The translations under genes and the position numbers were made by a program. The notes beneath the pieces are model-generated. The model ran no database searches. It worked only from the letters and a program-made list of their open reading frames with translations, and was not told where the DNA came from. Source: Wurfbainia villosa (lineage: Eukaryota; Streptophyta; Magnoliopsida; Zingiberales; Zingiberaceae). Taken from it: a DNA stretch of 64,000 nucleotides. The stretch is taken from positions 89,191,137 through 89,255,136 of the forward strand of contig CM045988.1 of assembly GCA_025175895.1 (NCBI GenBank). Direction: 5' to 3'. Numbering within the stretch: position 1 is the stretch's first letter; each line of letters opens with the position of its first letter. Shown here one piece after another: positions 33,053 to 43,590 of this stretch.

Positions 33053-35918
33053 TCAAAATTCAAAGTCCTCATTATCATCATCCTCATCCTCATCGGTGTC
33101 CTCCTCCTCGTCCTCCTCCTCCTCATCATCATCAATTTCAGTTGCATCCACGTTTATCACTACTCCGCTGGGATCTCGTAACGTTGGAATAATATATTCT
33201 TCGGTATGAAATATATTTGTAACTTTGTCTTGTTGATATGCAATGTCTTGCCAGTGTTCTTCAATTTTTGTCACGTTTCAAACTAGGATATGAAGCATAG
33301 AAAACTTGAATCGCTTGTTGTGCCAAAATAAATGGTTCATATCTCTTATACAATCTTTTATGATTTATTTCAATCAAATTATACCGTGGATGCACCTTCA
33401 TCCCTCTGACGGGGTCAAACCAGCGACACATAAATAAGATAACTCGCATTTCTGGACCAGGATATTCAATCTCTATAATTTCATCCAGCAAACCATAAAA
33501 TTCATTGCTTGCACCTCCATCATTGGATGACTGAACACATACTTCACTATTCATTGTACTCTTCCCATTTCCATATTCTTGAGTATGAAAATTATATCCG
33601 TTTATGAAATATGCTGGCCAAGTGCGTACCATTGCTTTTTGACCCCATGACAGATGGATTAGCAATTCTTCCTGAACGTGAGTTTGATTAGCATAAACCT
33701 AGATTCAAATGAAAATGTTATTTATTTAAAAGCTAAGATATGTGTAAACAAAAATGAGATAATTAAAACTGCTTACATATGATTTGAACCATGGTGCAAA
33801 TTCTTGATCGCAAAAGTGATCAAACTCACGTGTCGGGATTTCAGAATATAAGTTTTGGAAAATCCTATAATAAAAAATTGAATTATAACATAAAAAAAAT
33901 TAACACTTAACGAAGAAATAGGAAATATATACTAACTCGAAATATGGCGATACTTCTAGACAATTAAGTAAAACATATGTCTGGGCTGCCCGCCATTCTT
34001 GATCAGTTAAGTATCTTTGCTTACATGGTCCACTTGGTCGACCAAGATAATTAAAAATTGAGAATGAATTCAAATTGGGATCGACATGACCTTCATCATT
34101 CCTTCCCGATTTCCGTCTTTTGGTCTGAACGTGAGGCTCAAAATAATATGATGCAAAAGTTGTTACTTCCTCCACAATATATGCATTAACAATAAAGGCT
34201 TCAACATGTGCCTTATTTTTCACTTTTTTCTTCAAATGATATAAGAATCTGATTGTAATATAACAAATTGTATTAAAAATGAATATATAAAAAAGTTATA
34301 ATTTTTTATGCAATAATAATGAAGTATAGAATATGCAAATTATACCTTTCAAAAGGATACATCCATCGAAAATGAACTGGTCCTCTAACTTTGGCCTCAT
34401 ATGGCAAGTGAACCAAAATATGTTCCATTGAATCAAAAAATGCTGGCGAAAAAATCCTTTCTAAATTACACAAAATGATTGGAATGTCTCTCTCTAACTT
34501 CTACATGTGTGAATATCCCAAAACTGTTGAGCAAATATCATGAAGAAAAATACTTAACTCTGTAATGGCACCCCATACAAAATTTGGTAAGAGTTCTTTA
34601 AAAGCAATAGGAATTAGTCTTTCCATGAATATATGACAATCATGACTTTTCAAATCCATCAATTTGCATTCCTTCATATCGACACATCTCCCAAGATTAG
34701 ATACATACCCATCAGGAAATCTCAATGATTTCAACCATTCACAAACAACACGTCTCTGTTCCTTATTCAATGTATAAACTGCCTTTGGTTTTGGTCCCCT
34801 ACTATTTTCATCAACATCAAGGGTGGGTCGTTTACAAATGAGTCACATATCTTTTCTTGCATTCAGATTATCTTTTGTTTTTTCGGTGATATCCATCACT
34901 CTATTTATCAGATTATCAAAAATATTCTTCTCAATATGCATTACATCGAGATTATGATGAATCAAATTACTAAACCAATACGGTAACTCCCAAAATATAC
35001 TTCGTTTAGTCCATTTATGTTTGCTTCCATATTCATAAGTTATACCATGTGGCTCTTCAATAACAGATAGAAAGTGAAACACTCTGTACCAAATATCTTG
35101 ACCTATCAATCTCAATGGCGGAGGTGTTCTTTCAATTCGATTCCTAGTGAATTCATCTTTATTCCTTCTAAAATTATGATTTAGTGGTAAAAATTGTCTA
35201 TCGCAATCAAAATAACTCGGCTTCTTACCATGTTTCAATCTAATCGACTTTGATCTCTCCATACATATTGGGCATCCTAAGATCCCTGCAATACTCCAAC
35301 CTGATAGCATACCATAAGCCGGAAAGTCATTTATGGTCCAAAGAAGAGCAGCCTTCATTACAAACATCTGATTAGTATGAACATCGTATGTAGAAAAACC
35401 TTCATCCAATAGTTGTTTTAGCTCTGCAATCAATGGTTGCATATAAACATCTATTAACTTCTTCGGATTTTTCGGGCCAGGCACAACCAATGTTAAAAAC
35501 ATATACAGTGTTTTCATGCACATCCCAGGCGAAAGATTATACGGAGTTAATATAACTGGCCAACAAGAATAGTGTCTTCCTGATTTACCAAATTGAGCAA
35601 ATCCGTCAGCACAGAGACCTAACCTAATATTTCGAGTCACCTTCGCAAAATCAGGATATGTTCTATCAAAATTTTTCCACACCTCTGCATCTGATGGATG
35701 ACACATTAATCCCTCTTCTGTTCGATGATTTGCATGCCAAGTCATGTGTTCAGCAGTTGTCTTTGATGCATAAAGCCTTTGTAACCTAAGAGTTAAAGGC
35801 AAATAAAACAACTGACTATATGATATACGTCGTTGTTGGCTCCTACTAGTGCTCTTGTACCTATCTTGATTATAGAATTTACAAATATCTACATCTGCAT
35901 CATCTCCCCAATATAACA
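33053..35918 (-). pseudogene. TNP2 transposase, C-terminal part
   Basis: It continues the gene begun at 55807-56595, interrupted by gypsy-1 inside a Leu codon region. From the break: YWGDDADVD and CKFYNQDRYK (zinc motif end). Then Transposase_21 (TNP2, about 35800-34900): HMTWHANHR, GLCADGFAQFG, TINDFPAYGMLSGWS, GCPICME and HHNLDVMHIEKNIFDN. At 34770-34501 comes KSHDCHIFMERLIPIAF. DUF4218 (about 34500-33900) has HLPYEAKVRGPVHFRWMYPF and a RYLTDQEWRAAQTYV end. DUF4216 (about 33480-33280) has VILFMCRWFDPVRG and INHKRLYKRYEPFILAQQA. The last exon (33274-33053) ends in a run of Glu and Asp. Apart from the insertion the frames are well kept. Confidence 0.85.
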
Positions 35919-38900
35919 TGTAAGATACGAAAAAAAAAACTGTGTAGGAATTCACAAAAATTTTTCCAGATTCAAAAGGAGTCCATACGAGGAAGATGTA
36001 AGTTTGAATGGGTGGTTAGGTTGGCTTGAGTTAACTCGGACTAAACCTGGGTTAGACTTGAGTTGACTGAACACATTCCACCAGCCTTAAAGGACCCGAA
36101 CCCGATTTGCAAATCGCTGATTTCGATTTCTTTCTCCCTTCTCCGCGCGACTTCCTCTGTTCCCGATCTGATCCTTTTTCGTCCCCGATTCTTTCTCAGC
36201 CGATTTCTCCTCTCTTCAACCTTCCGCCGCCGTGAGTTCGAGCTGCTGCCGACCTCCCATATGTCGTCGTCGACCGCTTATTCGAGAGGCCAACTCGACG
36301 GCGTCTTCACCGGTGAAGCTGAGATCAGTCGTCGCCCTTTTCATCGCATCGCGAGGATGGTCCGGCTGCCGCTTGAATCCAGCTTGTCGTTGATATCTCT
36401 GCCGACGACGAGGGAAGCTGGATCGACTCCGTTGACATCGCAGCTGGGTAAGCACTGGTATCGCAATTTTTCCTCTTCCTAAATCGTGATCCTGGTTTTT
36501 CCTCTACTCTTCCTCTCGATCGCGACCTCGCTTTCAGCCAGCACCGTCGCGAGCTCAGATGTTTTCGATCGTCATCTCTCCTGATTTCGTCTTTATCGCC
36601 GCTGCCACCTGAGCTCGACTGGTCGCCGCAGCCCATCCTTTTCCTGTGCCCTTGTGGCGTTGTCGCCGTCTTTGAGTTCTCGCCATGAGCTCGATCACAG
36701 CGAGCTCATCCTCGCCGAGAGTTGGATCAAGGGTGACCTCCCTTCCCTTTGATTATGATCTGCCATTTCTGGACCTCCATCGCCAACTGTGAGCTACGAT
36801 TTATGAGTTTCTGTTGAGATTTGGGTAAGCGATTGATTTGTTCCCTTGATTTGGATGTTTTGCGTAGAGTTGGGTGTTGGGTCGAGCCGGGTTTCGTCGG
36901 TGATTGTCAATGGAGATCTAGGATAGGTAAGGTTGTATACTTTTGCTGTTTTCAATAATAAGTTATGTATCTCGATGGCTTGCTGTTGATGTGGTTGTAT
37001 CTGCGCTTGATTTCAGTGAGTTTCTCCACTTGATTTCTATCTGTGCAGATCGGTTGTCGTCAGTATCAAGAGGAAGGTGTGGCAGGATTTCTTTCACCCT
37101 GTTTCCTCTGTGTTGGGATTATAGTGTGGTCGATGGCTAATTGGTGGTGTATTGATGTGATGTGAGCTCAGTTATGGGAATTGCACGCGTGTGTGGAAGC
37201 AAAGATTTTCCTTGTGGATCTAATTTGGCAGTGCAAGGTAAGGCTGTTGGGTGATCTTGTGAGTAATTTCTGCATTTTGTTGATCTTGGAGGTTGTATTC
37301 AGTTTAACTGGATTGAGCAAAGATTTCAGTTGAATAAATCTGATTGTTCCAGATGGGATATCTATGCTCGAATTGAGGGGACTATGTTGGGTAAGCTGGG
37401 TTAGTTCATATCAAACTCTTGTAAGTTTATCCGGAAGCTGTGTTGATGAAATTGGACTAGGTAAGTTTGATTTGAGATTTGATATCATCATTGGACTTAT
37501 GATAGTACTTGTCAATGATGTATGTTGATTTCAGGACTTTGATTAGTGATGGAAGCTTGTATGCATGGACAGCTAGCCGGGCTACATAGCAGGTGGGTAA
37601 TATCTACCTGGTCCGGTAGTTTTGATCAAATTCTAGTGCATGAATTTGGATATATGTTTATACTTGTTTACCTTAAATCCACTCTTATTTAATCATATGC
37701 TTGTACTGCCTTGACCTTTGAAATATATACTCTGTTACTCATTGATTATCTAGCACGGATAGGAACTATAAACCCTATTATGTATTAGCTGATGGATGTT
37801 CAGTAAGTACAGGTGGTTAGGATTATCTTTGTGACCTCATATTGGGTTACTGGGTTACATCACTAGGGCTAGGTGATGGATTGGATTATGGAGTGGATTG
37901 TTATCTCATATCCGTATTAGTGGTGCATCTATGGTGGATCTAGTTGTCTGTGCATAGATAAGTGTGTGGTTGTCAGTATGTGACCATGGACTAGAGGTCC
38001 TAGTGTGATGGTATATCCATTATGGATTGTGTGCTTGTGTATGGTTATATGGATGGTCGATTGTATATCGCTACTGACTAGAGGTCTTGATGGTATATCC
38101 ATTATGGATTGTGTGCATGTGTATGGTTACATGGACGGTCGATTGTATATCGCTACTGACTAGAGGTCTTAGCGGGGTGGACTGTCAGATGAGTATGACT
38201 CTTTGTACGATAGAGAGAGTCTTGTGGATTGTAGTTCTTGCATAGTTGACTTTTGGTTAACCAGGACTCCCCGTGGGATAGGGAGTGTGGCGAGGATACA
38301 TGTATGGAGCTATGCATCATTACATTGCATGCATGTTGACCGGGTCTCCTTGTGGATGAGACGGGTCGTCACCATATCCCGCCTCCCGCCACTCGGGGTA
38401 GTGGTAGCAGGTCTGAGGGCAGAGCATCGATGCGCGCTTCGCCACCACCATGGATGGTGGTAGCCGAGATGCGCACCGCCACCGGCAGAGTAGTGGTGTT
38501 AGCACTCACCCACCATAGATGGTTGTGTGCGAGCTTGTCCCGCAGCGCGCTTGTCTACTCATGGGTAGGGACATGGCAGCAGGGCCCCTAGGAGTAGTTA
38601 GCTTTTACGCTTATACGCTACTCACCATACTACCCAACTCGCCACCGAGAGTGGGTGGCACCGAGTCGGGCTAGTTGTCATGTCGTACACCGCCGCCACT
38701 GGGTCGTGGTCGACGGGTCCGCAGACAAAGGACCATGCATATGCATTGGCCGATATATATGTATGCATGTATTTGATATATGTTTTACATATGCCCGTGA
38801 GATGCGATTTGATCGAGCTTATGATTGTCGATATGGTTTTTCAGACATCATGATACATGTCATCCGTGATTTTATATATCGCTATGTGTTGAGCATGATA

Positions 38901-39755
38901 CATGCGCTGATCTGCATCGTTATATGCATTTGATTAGCATCATGTCATTGTGTGGTACGGACCGGGTTGTTATTACAGTGATCATATATTGTTCATATGT
39001 TGAGTATCGTTGGTCGTATGGGATTGACTTAGTACGCTTATATGAGTTATGTTATTGTAAATCTATTCGTGATGATCTAGCATCCGTGTTACATCGCCGT
39101 GCACGCTGGTACATTACTTCATGTTTAGTTGATCGCTTTAGTATATACACCGAGTATGACTTCATCAGAGTTACTTGTTATTAGAGTTGGATAGGACTGT
39201 ATGTCTATTGGACTCATGTTGTATACCTGTAGATCTTCACATGTATACTTGTAGATCTATCCTTATATGTTGTTCATGTACTTTCTACATATTTCCCCTG
39301 AGTTTATACTCACCACCCTGGGACCCTGGGCTTCCTGTCGCCCAGGTAACAGGTAGAAGATTCCTTGGACGTTTGGAGCTCCGCCAATTGATCTCATCTC
39401 ACACCGGACGGATGGATATGTTTTCCGTATTGTTGTATTACTATGGATTGTTGTTTTGGGGTCTTTACCCTGTATGGTTTCCATAGTTGTGATATACGGA
39501 TGTGTTGTATGTATTTGGTCTTTGATTCGATTTCTGTTATGATTCTTGTCGTGTCAAGTCACTCCGGAGTGCACAGTTGGGTCCTTGTATTTTGTTTTAT
39601 CTGTATTATGTTTCCGCTGTGTTTGATATGTTGATAACATTATGTTATATTGTTGTTGTGGGCCTATGGGCCTTGTATTAACCCGATATGTTGCCACGTA
39701 CAGGGGAGATGTTGTTCGTTTTCTTTTTGGCACGATATACTCTCGGGGTGTGACA
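35919..39755 (+). repeat. 5' LTR of gypsy-1
   Basis: 3837 bp, from TGTAAGATACGA to CGGGGTGTGACA. AT-rich first 150 bp, then a GC-rich block (36080-36750), then a long AT-richer body. Six GGTAAG donor-like words lie between 36447 and 37465. A hairpin array lies at about 38390-38720. Between 38330 and 39180 it differs from the 3' LTR by many small changes centred on CAG/CTG sites, unlike the rest of the LTR, which is near-identical. Confidence 0.9.
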
Positions 39756-41650
39756 ATTTTATTGGTATCAGAGTCCTAGGTTACAAAGTCCATTTTCGGA
39801 TTTTATTTCGTTCGGGCATCAAGTTTTGCTTTACTCGATTTTGGTTTTGTGAGTTCTGGGATCTGGCTGTTGCGGACATCTCCGAGCTACAAGGTTTAAG
39901 GTATGTTAACTGTTATTACATAGCCTTTTGTTGGCTATGCATTTAGTTGCTTATAACATGGATGACTTGTAGGATATTGGTTAGTATTTGTAACCGTGGT
40001 TTGAGTTGGCCACGGGAACTACATGTTGAGGTTATTAGACATGTACCTGCTATCGAAAAGGTAATTACCTTTGAGAGCCGACTGATACCGAGTCGGATAG
40101 CAGGGGTTAGTAGTCACATCTCTTGTGAAGATCAAGGATTACAGTCATAAGATTTTCACTAATTATGTTAGTTAGATCATTACCTATTGGGTGGGTAATG
40201 AACAAGTGAGTATACTATTTCTGATGCAGATAGTAGAAAATTAGTGGATGATATTCATAGGAATGTTGATCCCTGAGATGGTCGTTCTAGGTTGTATAAC
40301 ATTGGGAGTACTTTTGGAGTACTTGACTCGGGTTATACGAAGATAGTAGTGTTAGTTGAATACCATTATCCGGATTTAGCCGGTAATTGGTGGAAGATAT
40401 AGGAAATAACCTACGGGAAATCACACATCACTTGGCCACGATGTAGTGATGTTGTGAGAGAGTATTTTCCCACGTCATTTTCTTTGACTCATTGTCAAGG
40501 AATTCTTGGGCATCGAGTAAGGTGATTGTTTGGTAACGAAGGTACCATGCAGAGTCGCTAGACTTGCGAGGGTTACGACCACCTAATAACTCGAGAATGT
40601 GATCGGCATGTCTTAAGCCACCTATGGTTTATTGGCTGATATTTTGATCAGATGATTGGATCTTCTATTAGATCCTACCGGAAGTCCTTAGACCGAGTCA
40701 TGTGTATAGAAATGACTTCGTAGCAAGTGTTTTAAGAGTTGGAGATTATGTGTGTGCAGTGCGGGTTACGACGAGACACGGAGCCAGATTATCCGATGGA
40801 CCATTGTATCTATTTCTACTATAAGCAGCCGGTATCTACGAGGAGAGTATGTATTTTGAAGACTCAGTTGAAGACTATGGATGATGCTTTCGAGCGAACG
40901 ATCCACAACCTCGAAAGTCGAGTTATCACAGAAGATTGGATTATCATATCAGCAGCGATTTACTACCTCAGATATAGTTGGAGCTCTTTGATACTTTCAT
41001 CCGGAAGAAGTAAATTACTCAGCAGTATCAGCCGAAGACATCTTAGAAGACTCAGACGTTCAGACAACAATTGTTACCTTCCTGCACGACAACAATCAAG
41101 TACCTTCCCAAAGCGAGTTATGATTTGTTCAGAGGAGAGATTTTACGACGATGGTCGTATCTATGCGGTATTCTCCAGTTGCAGCTATACCATTTACAGA
41201 GTTAGAGCGTGCTACGATGTTGACAGTTCTTCAGTATTATACAGCCGGATGTATATCCTTTGCCAGTACAACAGTGTTTACCATCTCCATTGCAGTTGTT
41301 TCAGTTGTACCTCGGCCTAAAGCTGATTTCGGCCCTCCATGATAGTCTTTGCATCTACATGAGCTCATGTAATGTAATGTTGGACAAGTTTACATGATTA
41401 CTCGAGAAGAAGTATAGAAGACCGAAGGATCGGTCCTTCGGGGTATTACTTTAGGTTATCCTATTTGCGGATATATCGAGAGATACTGGTAGTTTATAGG
41501 TATCTTTGTCTAGAACATTCTTGGATAGGGTTCGAAGGGTTCCTATCGACTTGTGGGTTGGTGATTTTCTCTACCGTCAGGTAAGATATTGATCAACAAT
41601 CAAGAAGTCAAGGGATACTCTTAGCCTTTGCTAGACATACCTCCACTATA
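39756..41650 (+). pseudogene. Gypsy-1 leader and gag remnant
   Basis: It starts with the primer site TGGTATCAGAGTC (39763-39775), complementary to initiator tRNA-Met. The following 1.9 kb has no long frame with gag identity. Weak traces include a Cys-rich segment near 40747-40850 (VQCGLRRDTEP then CIYFYYKQP), which may be the decayed pair of zinc knuckles of a chromovirus gag. A 193-codon frame (40739-41320) covers it but is otherwise unconvincing. Copia-2 inserts at 41650. Confidence 0.5.
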
Positions 41651-42714
41651 TGTTGGATCGATTTGAGCGCTAGAGGGGGGGGTGAATAGCGCTAAGAAAA
41701 AAAACTTTTCGTAATCGTTCGAATTGGCACGAGTAAACGCAGCGGAAAGATAGCAATAAATAAATAAAAACACGAGGGGTTTTTACTTGGTTCGTAGCCT
41801 ACGGCTACTACTCCAAGGCCCTAATGGTCCTTGACCACGCACGGAGGGCAAATATTAAACGAACTCCTTCTCGATAGAGATAGGAGTTAAGCGAATACAA
41901 AAACTCAATAAAGATTCAAGGTAGAGGGACACTCCCCCTCTCCTTGATATGATTTAAAGCTTGAAAATAAAGACAACTTATACAAAATTAAAGATTATAC
42001 CGACGACTTCAAGGATTGGAGGTTGAAGCTTTAGTCGGCCCCTAGCGCGTCGTAGGGATGCTCGGAGAGTCGGAGCGTATCAAGCACTTGGAAGCTTTTG
42101 AATTGATGAAAACCCTAGGTTCGCCTCCTTTTATAGCCTTTAAGCCCTCAATGAATGGGTCTTCAACCAATCACAAATGGGCACAAAACTCCTTGAAAAA
42201 TGGTGATAAAGCTTGACTCCTCGAGGCTGATTTTTGACCACCGCTGAATCGCCGGTTGAATCGCCGCCGCTGAATCGCCGCTGAATCGCCGCTGAACTGG
42301 CTGAATGGCAGCCATGATTTTACTAAAAAGGAGTTTAGCTCAAAATACAAGTGAATTCGACGGCCACTTGCCGTCTCGATCTCAACATAGACCTTCCATG
42401 GGAAGTCTTGGGTTGATCGCCGCCAAGGACGCCCCCGCATAAAGGACACGACCTCACTTACGCTTGCACACACGAAGCTTACTCGATACTTACTTGTCGC
42501 TTTTGCTTCCGCCTTCCACTCGATTCCTTCGGCCTCCGAGTAACTCGAGTGTCGCCCACCACCGCGGCTTCCCGGGTGTCGCTAGCCTTCACCCCGAGAT
42601 TGAGACTTTTCTCGCACACTTGATTTAGCTCGTGAGATAATAATATAAGCTTAACTTTGTATCGCTTGCTATAATCAAAACATAGGTTCGACTTAGGTGC
42701 CCATCGCACCAACA
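41651..42714 (-). repeat. 3' LTR of copia-2
   Basis: 1064 bp, TGTTGGATCG to GCACCAACA. A TATA box on the minus strand (GGCTATAAAAGGAGG, near 42125-42139) lies downstream of a GCCGGTTGAA/GCCGCTGAA repeat cluster (42238-42305). That cluster takes the place held by CAGTCGACTG palindromes in copia-1. Confidence 0.9.
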
Positions 42715-43590
42715 ATCTCCCCTTTGATTTATGGCAAACCCACATACAAAGTTATGCAAGCATGAAGAATAATAATGTTCATGAGAGAAAAATGAAGATT
42801 AAGTTGAGTAGTAAGGATTTTCTTCAAGTACTCCCCCTTGAGGAAACCTCCCCCTTGACCGAGGGTGAGTCTTTGAAGAAAGACCTTAATCCTCCCCCTT
42901 GAGGGTTGCTTTAAGTAATTAACATTACTTAAAATTAGCTTTAGTAAAACGTTTTAAAATTAGCTTTAGTAAAACATTTTAGTTAAGCCCTTTCTCCCTT
43001 AAGTAAAACACTAACGACATAAATAAGTTAAGAATTCTCTTAACTTGGCCTTTGTCAAAAGTTAAATAAGTTCTCAAAACCTAAAGTTAACTTTTGGTTT
43101 AAACATGAAGTAAGAGTTAAGTTATCAAAAAATTTGAAAAAATTTGACCTCTTAACTTTGGCCTTTTTCTCCCTTTGCCGTATATCAAAAAAAGAGTAAG
43201 GGGTGTGTGGAAATCAAAATAATTGCTAAATTTAAAGTCCAAGCATGTTCCACATTTTTTATTAAAATAGTATGTTGAAAATAAGCTCATCTATGAAATG
43301 TTCGACTCATATTTGGCTTGATTGATATGAAGGATCAACCAGGCCTGAGCTCTGCTAGTATGTATGATTATACTCCATGGTTCATAGCGATGCACTAGCT
43401 CTACATCTGGAACCAGGAGTAAGGTCCTAACATCTCACGCCCATCTACGTGGCTAAGTACACAAACACATTAGTCCTATGTGTTGTGAGATGTATTGGCT
43501 CCTTAAATCTATAGGTGCATGATATCTAAGGTATGACCTATGCAAGTTTCATGAAAAAGTAAGAAATAGTAGTAATATAATTTGCAAAAC
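42715..43590 (-). other. Copia-2 purine tract and 3' non-coding region
   Basis: The minus-strand polypurine tract AAATCAAAGGGGAGAT lies at 42715-42730. Upstream of it is about 860 bp of low-complexity sequence with CCCCCTTGAGG repeats (42835-42905) and TTAGCTTTAGTAAAAC repeats (42935-42980). No envelope-like frame is present. Confidence 0.7.

Noticed and set aside
38203..38591. Several 60-90-codon frames in gypsy LTR bodies (also 54220-54827, 27908-28470)
   Set aside because: They differ between the two LTRs of the same element, overlap in several frames, and coincide with the hairpin array.
40739..41320. 193-codon frame as an intact gag
   Set aside because: Only a weak Cys-rich segment resembles gag. 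The rest shows no capsid motif, so it is kept as a trace inside the remnant entry.
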